From NCBI GenBank assembly GCA_934476075.1, contig CAKSNH010000018.1, positions 1-42,816 of the forward strand: DNA of 42,816 nt. The letters are read 5' to 3'. The stretch's first letter is position 1. Every line of letters starts with the position of its first letter. Under the pieces are notes generated by a model. The model was not told where the DNA came from, made no database searches, and saw nothing but the letters and a program-made list of their open reading frames with translations. The stretch comes from an uncultured Clostridia bacterium. Its GTDB lineage: Bacteria > Bacillota > Clostridia > UBA1381. This document shows, in pieces, positions 8,801 through 15,601 of the stretch. A program made the position numbers and the translations under genes.

Positions 8801-9361
8801 GCGGTTGTAAAGGACGAAAGCGGAGAATATGTTGCGGTTGACGGCGGTGTTAAGGACGGAGACATGGTGAGCATATGCGGAATAATCGCTGACAGAAAGA
8901 AAAAGATTACACGAAACAATGCTCAGATGGCATTTTTGAGGGTAGAGGATTTGTACGGAAGTATCGAGGTTGTGGTTTTTGCAAAGGTGCTTACGGCTTA
9001 CAGCAATATTTTGCAGGAGGAAGCCGAGGTCAATATCAAGGGCAGAGTGAGTATCCGTGAGGACGAAGAACCGAAAATACTGCTTGAATCGGCTGTGATG
9101 ATTGGCGATGTTGCACATGGCATCAGAGCTTTTATGAACAAGCCTAAACTGTGGATAAAAATGGACAAATATAACGAGGAAAATCAGCATAAGCTTATAT
9201 CGGCACTTAAAATGCACAAGGGCGACACACCTGTGAAAATATATTATGAGCAGGACAAAAAGCAAATGCAGGCACCTGAAAAGTTTTGGGTGAGTAACAA
9301 TGAGGAAACAATGACCGCATTAAAGAAAATTTTTGGTGATGATTGTGTAAAATTGAAGTAA
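5864..9361 (+). CDS. dnaE: DNA polymerase III subunit alpha (DnaE1 type)
   Basis: The C-family replicative polymerase, 1165 aa. Domains in order are the N-terminal PHP domain (HVHTEYSLLDG, ITDHG, GCEVYV, ATNDSHY), the palm with GPGRGSAAGS and the catalytic pair in PDIDIDF (about residues 395-400), and a third acidic segment KMDFLGL near 549. Then come the fingers, a helix-hairpin-helix region and a C-terminal OB-fold (SICGIIADRKKK…LEDLYGSIE-like, about 1005-1080). The PHP metal ligands appear intact, unlike E. coli, so this domain may proofread as shown for mycobacterial DnaE1. Clostridia normally also carry PolC elsewhere. No clear terminator follows; a new promoter for mtrB lies 80 bp downstream. 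Confidence 0.96.
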   Translation: MGDFVHLHVHTEYSLLDGAVSIKNLVSKTKELGMDAIAITDHGVMYGAADFYREAKAQGIKPIIGCEVYVAARSRFDKTYENDRKSYHLVLLAENQIGYKNLIYIVSQAFIEGYYYKPRIDFDLLKEHSEGIIALSACLAGEIPRALLSNDYDEAKKIAQKYKDLLGRDNFFIEIQDHKIADQKRIIPDLIKLAKELDLGLVATNDSHYLTREDAQYQDVLMCIEMDKKVDDPDRMKFETDEFYVKSPDEMSALFAYAPEAIANTVKIAERCNVEFDFETRHLPAFDVPDGKGAFEYLQELCYKGLNKRYEVTDELKQRLDYELNVINGMGFVDYFLIVWDFIRFARENGVAVGPGRGSAAGSIVAYCLEITSIDPIKYSLIFERFLNPERVSMPDIDIDFCPEGRGKVIDYVVEKYGADKVAQIITFGTMKAKLAVRDVGRAFDMQYALVDKVAKAIPNVLNITIEKALEVSEDLSGMYNSDPQVKRLIDTSKALEGLPRHSSTHAAAVVITGEPIVEYVPLQKKSELDSITTQFTKDTIESLGLLKMDFLGLRNLTVIENAVKIIKKTRNIDIDINNIDFSLKEVYHTISEGNTDGIFQMESAGMKSFMQELKPDSFEDIVAGIALYRPGPMDQIPRYIYNKMHPDKVTYKHPLLENILNVTYGCMVYQEQVMQIVRELAGYSLGRADVMRRVISKKKLDAMQVERQNFIYGLKDDDGNVLIEGCIARGIDEKIAIDIFNEMNDFANYAFNKSHAAAYAVVTYQTAFLKTFYPVEYMASLISSIENTDKVNEYIINCKKMGITPLPPDVNKSYDTFTVEGNGIRFGLSAVKNVGRNFIIKVVEEREYGGDFKSFSDFCMRMTGNEMNKRAVEGLIMCGAFDSLGAKRSQLLEAYEDIISSIAQDKRQNIEGQTSLFGDAEEHAVYDESLPNIAEYDKKTLLKMEKQTIGMYLSGHPLEEYADVIPKLANTDIGKILSAVVKDESGEYVAVDGGVKDGDMVSICGIIADRKKKITRNNAQMAFLRVEDLYGSIEVVVFAKVLTAYSNILQEEAEVNIKGRVSIREDEEPKILLESAVMIGDVAHGIRAFMNKPKLWIKMDKYNEENQHKLISALKMHKGDTPVKIYYEQDKKQMQAPEKFWVSNNEETMTALKKIFGDDCVKLK

Positions 9362-9442
9362 AATTCGTGAAAAATGTGAAAATATCATAAAAAATAAGAA
9401 TTTTAGGGGTATAATTTTGTGCGTTTTGGTATTGCAATTTGT

Positions 9443-9471
9443 TTGAAAATGATATATCATAAATATATTAT
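9443..9471 (+). promoter_or_regulatory. Promoter for mtrB-pfkA
   Basis: TTGAAA (9443-9448), a 17-bp spacer and TATTAT (9466-9471) form a good sigma-A-type promoter 44 bp before the mtrB start. A second possible pair, TTGCAA (9432-9437) and TATCAT (9455-9460), also has 17-bp spacing. Confidence 0.6.
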
Positions 9472-9514
9472 AATGGAGAAATATTGATTGTATTATACGG
9501 AAAGGAAATGTACT

Positions 9515-9757
9515 ATGGATGAAGATATGGAAGTTTCCAATGATTATGTAGTAATAAAAGCGTTGGAAGACGGTGTTAATATTATCGGACTTACCCGTGG
9601 CAAGGATACAAAATTTCATCATAATGAAAAGCTTGATGCGGGCGAGGTGTATATTGCCCAGTTTACTTTGACTACATCTGCAATTAAAATAAAAGGCAAG
9701 GCTAAGATTTATACTAAGCACGGCGTAGTGGAAGCGGGCAGTGCAGATAAAAATTAG
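9515..9757 (+). CDS. mtrB: Trp RNA-binding attenuation protein (TRAP)
   Basis: An 80-aa homologue of Bacillus TRAP, the 11-mer ring that binds tryptophan and wraps (G/U)AG-repeat RNA to control trp genes. The match covers almost the whole chain: VVIKA.EDGVN.IGLTRG.DTKFHH.EKLD.GEV is shared with B. subtilis. Trp-pocket residues are kept (Thr27, Thr32, Gln49, Thr51, Ser55, equivalent to Bacillus 25, 30, 47, 49, 53). RNA contacts are Lys39, Lys58 and Lys60, where Bacillus has Lys37, Lys56 and Arg58. ATG 9515 has AAAGGA 8 nt upstream; the frame is open from a TTG at 9488. No trp genes lie in the window. It is followed 14 bp later by a small gene and then pfkA. Confidence 0.88.
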   Translation: MDEDMEVSNDYVVIKALEDGVNIIGLTRGKDTKFHHNEKLDAGEVYIAQFTLTTSAIKIKGKAKIYTKHGVVEAGSADKN

Positions 9758-9771
9758 TTTAGGAGTATATT

Positions 9772-9972
9772 ATGTGGACAGTAGTTTACATGGCACAGGA
9801 CAAGGATTTGATTGAAAGACTGCAAAAGCTTTTGGAAAATCAGAATATACTTGTTATGGTAAGACCTATAAAGAATGAGGGCGGAGATGACAGCGAGTGT
9901 TGTTACGAGGTTTTAGTGCCCGAATCGGAAGTTGAACAAACGCATAATATTATTATTGATGCGGAGCTTTAA
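9772..9972 (+). CDS. Small conserved protein, DUF2007-like
   Basis: A 66-aa cytosolic protein with a good ribosome-binding site (AGGAG). It begins MWTVVYMAQDKDLIERLQ and ends YEVLVPESEVEQ, a ferredoxin-like beta-alpha-beta pattern. Proteins of this look (an opening 'WTVVY' strand, a central 'LVMVRPI' strand and a C-terminal 'YEVLVP' strand) are common just before pfkA in Clostridia and resemble the DUF2007 'putative signal transducing protein' group. It has no catalytic motif and two adjacent Cys residues. The tight spacing between mtrB and pfkA suggests an accessory or regulatory role, but no function can be assigned. Confidence 0.65.
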   Translation: MWTVVYMAQDKDLIERLQKLLENQNILVMVRPIKNEGGDDSECCYEVLVPESEVEQTHNIIIDAEL

Positions 9973-10002
9973 TATACAAAATCAAAAGGGAGAAATACAG
10001 TT

Positions 10003-10989
10003 ATGGAAAACGTGCTAGACAAGAAAATAAGAACTATCGGCGTATTGACAAGCGGAGGCGACGCTCCCGGCATGAATGCGGCAATCCGTGCGGTAGTGCG
10101 TACAGGTGCTTATTACGGAATTAAGGTAATGGGCGTCAGAAAAGGCTACAACGGTCTTATAAACGGCGAAATCGAAGAAATGAACGCAAGAAGTGTATCG
10201 GAAACTTTGCAGCGAGGCGGTACAATTCTGCAAACTGCAAGATGTCTTGAATTTAAAGAGCCTGCCGGTGTAAAACGTGGTGTGGAAATTGCAAAAGTAT
10301 TCGGTCTTGACGGGTTGGTTGTAATCGGCGGTGACGGTTCTTTCAGAGGTGCGAAAGACCTGTGTGCGATGGGACTTCCTACTATTGCACTTCCGGGTAC
10401 TATCGACAATGATATTGATTGCAGTGAGTACACAGTAGGTTATGACACTGCTATGAATACCGTTATTGACGCTGTCGATAAAATCAGAGATACCGCAACA
10501 AGCCATGAGAGATGTTCTGTTGTTGAGGTTATGGGACGTGACGCAGGTTATATCGCTGTTAATGCGGGTATTGCGTGCGGTGCTGAGGTTATTTTAATTC
10601 CTGAACGTGAATTTGATTTTGACCAGGACGTACTTCGTACAATTCTTGAAAGTAAGGCAAGAGGCAAAAAGCACAGCATTATCATTGTTGCCGAGGGTAT
10701 CGGCGGTGTAATCGAAATGGCTAAGGAAATAGAGGAAAAGACAGGTATCGAAACCAGAGCAACTATTTTGGGTCATATTCAAAGAGGCGGAAGTCCGTCA
10801 GTCCGTGACAGAGTTGTTGCAAGCAGAATGGGTGCAAGAGCAGTAGAATTATTGCTTGAAGGCAAGAGCAACAGAATTGTATGTATGCAGGAAAATAAGG
10901 TTACAGATGTCGATATTGAGGAAGGTTTGTCAATGAAGAAATCTATTTCAGATGAACTTATCGAGCTTGCTAAAAAGCTTACTGTATAA
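10003..10989 (+). CDS. pfkA: ATP-dependent 6-phosphofructokinase
   Basis: This enzyme phosphorylates fructose-6-phosphate to fructose-1,6-bisphosphate, the committed step of glycolysis. It has 328 aa, as expected for bacterial PfkA. TSGGDAPGMNA is the N-terminal ATP site. GGDGS near 109 and PGTIDND near 131 carry Gly at the two positions that are Asp and Lys in PPi-dependent enzymes, so ATP is the likely donor. MGRDAGYIA and GHIQRGGSPS complete the substrate and effector sites. It sits third in the mtrB transcript. A perfect TATAAT (10985-10990) overlaps its stop codon and could start the pyk leader. Confidence 0.96.
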   Translation: MENVLDKKIRTIGVLTSGGDAPGMNAAIRAVVRTGAYYGIKVMGVRKGYNGLINGEIEEMNARSVSETLQRGGTILQTARCLEFKEPAGVKRGVEIAKVFGLDGLVVIGGDGSFRGAKDLCAMGLPTIALPGTIDNDIDCSEYTVGYDTAMNTVIDAVDKIRDTATSHERCSVVEVMGRDAGYIAVNAGIACGAEVILIPEREFDFDQDVLRTILESKARGKKHSIIIVAEGIGGVIEMAKEIEEKTGIETRATILGHIQRGGSPSVRDRVVASRMGARAVELLLEGKSNRIVCMQENKVTDVDIEEGLSMKKSISDELIELAKKLTV

Positions 10990-11011
10990 TACATAACAAA
11001 AAATGATATTT

Positions 11012-11094
11012 ATGCCAATGAGGGCATTAGGCTGTATGAGTGTAATTTGAAAATCAAAAGGTGCTGAGTACATATAGGCTTAGTGCCTTTTTTT
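11012..11094 (+). promoter_or_regulatory. pyk leader: possible terminator/antiterminator switch
   Basis: The terminator stem pairs 11056-11068 with 11079-11091 (13 bp, three G·U) and runs into seven T (11088-11094). The same 3' arm, 11078-11087, can instead pair over 10 bp with GGCATTAGGC at 11023-11032 (two G·U). A third stem, ATGCC (11012-11016) with GGCAT (11023-11027), would block that antiterminator. No promoter fits between the terminator and pyk, so pyk depends on read-through or on switching. The effector is unknown. Confidence 0.5.
11056..11094 (+). terminator. Intrinsic terminator between pfkA and pyk
   Basis: A 13-bp stem with a 10-nt loop followed by seven T, ending 28 nt before the pyk start. 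It may simply end the pfkA message with partial read-through, or act as the OFF state of the leader switch. Confidence 0.75.
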
Positions 11095-11122
11095 AGGAAA
11101 ATGTAATTAAAGGGGAATTTAT

Positions 11123-12877
11123 ATGAGAAAAACCAAAATTGTATGTACAATGGGACCGGCAACCGATGATGAAAAGGTAATGCGTGACTTAATGATTGCG
11201 GGTATGGACGTTGCAAGACTTAATTTCTCACACGGAAGTCATGAAGAGGCACTGGGCAGAATTGAAATGATTAGAAAAGTCAGAGAAGAACTTGATTTGC
11301 CGGTTGCTATTCTGCTTGACACAAAAGGTCCTGAAATTCGTATAAAAAAATTCAAAAATGATAAGGTTGAATTAAAGCCGGGCGAAAAGTTTACTCTTTG
11401 CATGAATGATGTTGAGGGTGACGAAACACAGGTAAGTATCACATATCCGGCTTTGACAAAGGATATTAAATCGGGCACAAAGCTGCTTATAGATGATGGT
11501 TTGATTGAACTTGAAGCGTTGAGCGTGCAAAGTGACAAGATTATCTGTGAAGTTAAAAACGGCGGTGTTATATCCAATTCAAAGAGCATTAATATACCTA
11601 ATGTTTCTATCAATATGCCGTATTTGAGTGAAAAGGACGTATCGGACATTATATTCGGTATTGAACAGGACGTTGACTTTATCGCTGCGTCGTTTGTGCG
11701 TACTGCACAGGATATTTTGGACGTGCGTGCGGTTTTGGAGAAAAACGGCGGAAGAAATATTCAGATTATTGCAAAAATTGAAAATGCCGAGGGTGTGGAG
11801 AATATTGACGATATTCTGCGTTTGAGCGACGGTATTATGGTTGCCAGAGGCGATATGGGTGTTGAAATTGCACTTGAAGATTTGCCTGTAATTCAAAAGG
11901 AACTTATCAAGAAAACATACCGCTGCGGCAAAAAGGTTATTACCGCAACGCAGATGCTTGATTCCATGATTAGAAACCCTCGTCCTACACGAGCCGAAAC
12001 AACCGACGTTGCAAATGCTATCTATGACGGTACAAGTGCGATTATGCTTTCGGGTGAAACGGCAATCGGCAAATACCCTATTGAAACAGTGAGAACAATG
12101 GCTACTATTGCAGAACGTACCGAAAAGGACATTGATTATATCAAGAGAAGCGAAAATTATCGTTTGGATATGCACATGAACGTTACAAACGCACTTAGCC
12201 ATGCTACCTGCACAACAGCACATGATTTGAATGCGAGTGCAATTATCGCATTGACATATTCGGGCGGAACGGCTACAATGGTATCAAAATTCAGACCGCT
12301 ATGTCCTATCATTGCTCCGACAATCAGCAAGAAGGTTCGCAGACAGCTTAATCTGTCATGGGGTGTAGTGCCTATCATGAGTGAAAAGCGTGATAATACT
12401 GACGCATTGTTTGAACACGCAGTAGACTGTGCATTAAAGGCTAATTTGGTTAAAGACGGCGATTTGGTAGTAATTACAGGCGGTGCACCGATTGGCGTCA
12501 GCGGTACTACAAATATTATGAAAGTACATTTGGTAGGTAATATATTGGTTTCGGGTACACATGTTACAAACGGCTGTGTTACCGGAACGGTGTGTATCGC
12601 AAGAAACGGCAAAGAGCTTGCCGATAGTTTTCATGACGGAGATATTGCCGTAATTAATGAGTCAACAACAGAGATGATACCTCTTTTGAAGAAAGCTGCC
12701 GGAATAATCTGTGAGGCGAAGGGCAAGAATACCCATGCGGCGGTTGTTGGTATGGCACTTGATATACCTGTAATTACCGAGGCAAAAAATGCCACAAGCA
12801 TATTGAAAAACGGTACATCGATAACTTTGGACGCTACACAGGGATTTGTGTACGGCGGAGCGGTAAAGAAGAAATAA
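11123..12877 (+). CDS. pyk: Pyruvate kinase with C-terminal PEP-utiliser-like domain
   Basis: This enzyme converts phosphoenolpyruvate and ADP to pyruvate and ATP, the last step of glycolysis. The N-terminal TIM barrel has KIVCTMGPA, MDVARLNFSHG, the IIAKIENAEG segment (about residues 211-220) and MVARGDMGVE, followed by TATQMLDSM and DGTSAIMLSGETA. At 584 aa it is ~110 aa longer than E. coli PykF. The extra C-terminal part (about 475-584, with GIICEAKGKNTHAAVVG) is the PEP-utiliser mobile-domain-like extension known from Bacillus and Geobacillus. AAAGGGG precedes the ATG. Its leader carries a terminator, so expression is probably set separately from pfkA. Confidence 0.96.
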   Translation: MRKTKIVCTMGPATDDEKVMRDLMIAGMDVARLNFSHGSHEEALGRIEMIRKVREELDLPVAILLDTKGPEIRIKKFKNDKVELKPGEKFTLCMNDVEGDETQVSITYPALTKDIKSGTKLLIDDGLIELEALSVQSDKIICEVKNGGVISNSKSINIPNVSINMPYLSEKDVSDIIFGIEQDVDFIAASFVRTAQDILDVRAVLEKNGGRNIQIIAKIENAEGVENIDDILRLSDGIMVARGDMGVEIALEDLPVIQKELIKKTYRCGKKVITATQMLDSMIRNPRPTRAETTDVANAIYDGTSAIMLSGETAIGKYPIETVRTMATIAERTEKDIDYIKRSENYRLDMHMNVTNALSHATCTTAHDLNASAIIALTYSGGTATMVSKFRPLCPIIAPTISKKVRRQLNLSWGVVPIMSEKRDNTDALFEHAVDCALKANLVKDGDLVVITGGAPIGVSGTTNIMKVHLVGNILVSGTHVTNGCVTGTVCIARNGKELADSFHDGDIAVINESTTEMIPLLKKAAGIICEAKGKNTHAAVVGMALDIPVITEAKNATSILKNGTSITLDATQGFVYGGAVKKK

Positions 12878-12890
12878 TTGGAGATATAAA

Positions 12891-13322
12891 ATGAGTTATA
12901 CTTGCGAAACAAAACTTGTTGTAAGATATGCCGAAACGGACCAGATGGGAATTGTCCATCATTCAAGATATTATCCGTGGTTTGAAGTGGCAAGAACGGA
13001 ATTTATCAAAAAAAGCGGTATGTCATATACAGAGATGGAGAAAATGGGGATATGGCTGCCGTTGGTGGAGAGCGGTGCAAGATATATTGACGGTCTGCAT
13101 TATGAGGACGAAGTTCTGATAAAAACAAAATTGGTCAAACTTACGGCGGCTACCTGTGAATTTGCATATGAGGTTTACAGGGAAAGCGACGGCAAGCTGA
13201 TGACAAAGGGCAGAACCCTGCACGCATTCACCGATTCTACATTTAAACCGTTCAGCTTGAAAAAGAGATTTCCCGAAGTGTGGGATAAGCTTACGGAATT
13301 GATGACATTGGAGGATAACTGA
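12891..13322 (+). CDS. Hotdog-fold acyl-CoA thioesterase (YbgC/4HBT family)
   Basis: A 143-aa single hotdog domain. YAETDQMGIVHHSRYYPWFE near residues 12-31 is the 4-hydroxybenzoyl-CoA-thioesterase/YbgC signature with the catalytic Asp in TDQMG. The enzyme hydrolyses acyl-CoA thioesters; the acyl group cannot be told from sequence. No Tol-Pal genes are present, as expected outside Gram-negatives. The gene begins 13 bp after pyk, and its TGA overlaps the next ATG (ATGA), so it is translationally coupled to the dehydrogenase. Confidence 0.85.
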   Translation: MSYTCETKLVVRYAETDQMGIVHHSRYYPWFEVARTEFIKKSGMSYTEMEKMGIWLPLVESGARYIDGLHYEDEVLIKTKLVKLTAATCEFAYEVYRESDGKLMTKGRTLHAFTDSTFKPFSLKKRFPEVWDKLTELMTLEDN

Positions 13323-14254
13323 TGAAAATAGTTGTGCTTGATGCAAATACGCTGGGTGATGACTTGGATTTGTCGATGTTTGACAAACTCGGCGAAACGG
13401 TTGTTAATATGACCACATCGGCAGAGCAGGTGCCGGAGCGTGTGCACGATGCGGAGGTTTTAATTGTCAATAAGGTTAAGCTGAACGAAAGCAATTTGAG
13501 CGGTGCGTCAAATTTGAAATTGATTTGCATTACCGCAACGGGATTTGACAATGTAGACCTTGATTATTGCAAGGCTAACAATATTGCGGTGTGCAATGTC
13601 GTGGGGTATTCTACGCACAGTGTGGCACAGGTTACATTGGCAATGGCTTTATCGTTATATACTCATGTCAGCGAATATAAGAGATATGTTGACAGCGGAG
13701 AATATACAAAAAGTAAAGTGCAGAACCATCTAAATCCGGTGTTCCATGAATTGTACGGCAAGACATGGGGGATTATAGGCTACGGGAATATCGGCAGACA
13801 GGTTGCGGCGGCTGCAAAGGCTATGGGCTGTAATATTATGCCGTATTCACGAAGTATGGGTACTGATTTGGACGAGGTACTTAGAAAGTCGGATATTGTA
13901 TCTGTGCATTTACCGCTTAATGACGGTACACGGGGACTGATAAGCAGAGAGAAAATTGCACTTATGAAAAATGATGCAATCTTTATCAATGTCGCACGAG
14001 GAGCGGTGACCGATGAGGAGGCCTTGACCGAGGCGGTTGAAAATAATAAGCTGGGCGGTTTGGGAATAGACGTGTATGCGGCGGAACCGTTTGACGAAAA
14101 CCACGCATATAACCGTATATTGGGACGTGATAATGTATGCTTTACTCCGCATATGGCATGGGGAGCATATGAGGCACGAATACGCTGTATGGAAAGTATC
14201 TATGAGAATATAACTGCATTTTACAGCGGAGAAAAAAAGAACAGATTGGTATGA
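13322..14254 (+). CDS. D-2-hydroxyacid dehydrogenase (NAD-dependent)
   Basis: A 310-aa member of the D-isomer-specific 2-hydroxyacid dehydrogenase family, which interconverts 2-oxoacids and D-2-hydroxyacids. The Rossmann motif GYGNIGRQ lies near residues 152-159. The catalytic Arg is in NVARGAVTDEE (near 223) and the catalytic His in FTPHMAWGAYEAR (near 279), with the Glu between them in DVYAAEPF. The TPH-A-W pattern resembles hydroxypyruvate/glycerate reductases, but lactate dehydrogenase or another substrate is possible. As the last gene of the pyk transcript, it lies before a strong terminator. Placement after pyruvate kinase fits a role in 2-oxoacid reduction. Confidence 0.85.
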   Translation: MKIVVLDANTLGDDLDLSMFDKLGETVVNMTTSAEQVPERVHDAEVLIVNKVKLNESNLSGASNLKLICITATGFDNVDLDYCKANNIAVCNVVGYSTHSVAQVTLAMALSLYTHVSEYKRYVDSGEYTKSKVQNHLNPVFHELYGKTWGIIGYGNIGRQVAAAAKAMGCNIMPYSRSMGTDLDEVLRKSDIVSVHLPLNDGTRGLISREKIALMKNDAIFINVARGAVTDEEALTEAVENNKLGGLGIDVYAAEPFDENHAYNRILGRDNVCFTPHMAWGAYEARIRCMESIYENITAFYSGEKKNRLV

Positions 14255-14255
14255 T

Positions 14256-14311
14256 AACAAAAATGTACTCTGTGATAAACGAAATATTTATCACAGAGTA
14301 CATTTTTTGTT
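14256..14311 (+). terminator. Strong intrinsic terminator
   Basis: A very long near-perfect hairpin pairs 14256-14279 with 14287-14311 around a 7-nt loop. The arms are flanked by A-runs and T-runs, so it could work in both directions. Confidence 0.9.
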
Positions 14312-14357
14312 ATATACGATTATTTTTTCACATATACATTATTTTGAGGTGATGTAT

Positions 14358-15476
14358 GTGAAAAAAATTATCATTGCGATAATATTAATTTTTACAATAA
14401 ACTGCGTAAATGTATCGGCAATATCGGTGTCGGCAGAGTATGCGTGCGTGATTGAACGTGACAGTGCGGAGATTGTGTACAGCAAAAATGCAAATGTGAA
14501 ATATCCTATGGCGAGCACAACAAAAATTATGACGGCACTTATCGCACTCGAAAACAGTGATATGACGGATATTGTTACGGCAAGCAAAAATGCGGCGTCA
14601 CAGGAAGGGTCGTCAATCTATCTGAGAGCGAATGACCGCATACATATGGAGGATTTAATATATGGGCTTATGCTTAATTCGGGCAATGATGCGGCGGTGG
14701 CGATTGCCGAGCATATAGCGGGCAATACGGAAGAATTTGCAAAAATGATGACAAAGCGTGCAAACGAGATAGGTGCGGTTAATACACAATTTAAAAATCC
14801 GAACGGTCTTGACGCTGACGGACATTACACAACCGCATATGATTTGGCACTGATTACCCGTGAGGCGATGAAAAATCCAACATTCAGAGAGATAGTATCG
14901 ACAAAATCGAAAAAAGTTACGTTGGAAAACAATGGTGCGGATATATACTTGTCAAACCATAACAAGATGCTGAAAATATATGACGGTGCAAACGGCGTAA
15001 AAACAGGTTATACAAGAGCAACGGGACGGTGCTTGGTGTCAAGCGCACAGAGGAATGATATGAATTTTATTGCGGTTACGCTGAATGCTCCGAACGATTG
15101 GACAGACCATAAAAATATGCTTGATTACGCTTTTAACGGCTATGAGCGGAAAACGGTGCTGAAAAAAGATGATGTCATTAAAACTATGCAAATTCAGGGC
15201 GGAAAATTGGAGGTAGGGATTGAAAATGATGTTGATATTACAGCAAGAAAAAGCGGTGAGAGCACCTGTGAGGCGGTGCTGCATTTATCCGACAGCCTGA
15301 AAGCTCCGATTAACAAAAATGAAAAGGTGGGTATTGTCGAGATAAAACAAAACGGTACGGTTATCAGAAAAGAAGATATTATCGCTAAAAATGAAATTAA
15401 GGCAGACGAACAAACGCAAAACGGCGGCTGGCTGAAAAAAATAAAAAGCATTTTTTTAAATAAGTTTGGCAGATAG
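14358..15476 (+). CDS. D-alanyl-D-alanine carboxypeptidase (peptidase S11)
   Basis: A secreted serine carboxypeptidase that trims the terminal D-Ala of peptidoglycan pentapeptides. From GTG 14358 it is 372 aa. A signal peptide (basic start, then a hydrophobic stretch to about residue 22) is followed by SxxK (Ser53-Thr-Thr-Lys56), NSGNDAAV as the SxN motif, and VKTGYTRAT as KTG. The C-terminal beta-rich PBP5 domain ends in WLKKIKSIFLNKF, a plausible amphipathic membrane anchor. The start was chosen because GAGGTG (14346-14351) lies 6 nt before GTG 14358. ATG 14352 is too close, and the frame upstream runs into the terminator. It could be DacA- or DacF-like. Confidence 0.9.
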   Translation: MKKIIIAIILIFTINCVNVSAISVSAEYACVIERDSAEIVYSKNANVKYPMASTTKIMTALIALENSDMTDIVTASKNAASQEGSSIYLRANDRIHMEDLIYGLMLNSGNDAAVAIAEHIAGNTEEFAKMMTKRANEIGAVNTQFKNPNGLDADGHYTTAYDLALITREAMKNPTFREIVSTKSKKVTLENNGADIYLSNHNKMLKIYDGANGVKTGYTRATGRCLVSSAQRNDMNFIAVTLNAPNDWTDHKNMLDYAFNGYERKTVLKKDDVIKTMQIQGGKLEVGIENDVDITARKSGESTCEAVLHLSDSLKAPINKNEKVGIVEIKQNGTVIRKEDIIAKNEIKADEQTQNGGWLKKIKSIFLNKFGR

Positions 15477-15499
15477 CAAATATTTACGGTAAAAACATA

Positions 15500-15528
15500 T
15501 TGAAATATGTACTCTTTTGATGTAAAAT
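15500..15528 (+). promoter_or_regulatory. Promoter of the polysaccharide cluster
   Basis: TTGAAA (15500-15505), a 17-bp spacer and TAAAAT (15523-15528). The start of the sugar-phosphate transferase gene is about 70 bp downstream, leaving a leader without a visible terminator. Confidence 0.65.
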
Positions 15529-15601
15529 TAGTATTGTTATTGCATTGTCTTTGGTGGAGAATAATGCAGTTTTAACGCATAATTTAGTTGGGGGATATAC
15601 G

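Noticed and set aside
10003..10989. PPi-dependent phosphofructokinase
   Set aside because: Gly is present at both key positions (GGDGS, PGTIDND), which indicates ATP use.
11021..11087. AG triplets in the pyk leader as a TRAP site
   Set aside because: Spacing of 5-7 nt and a long gap do not fit the 2-3 nt spacing TRAP needs.
11579..12223. 214-codon minus-strand open frame in pyk
   Set aside because: Antisense shadow; its Cys- and His-rich composition is that expected from reading a coding strand backwards.
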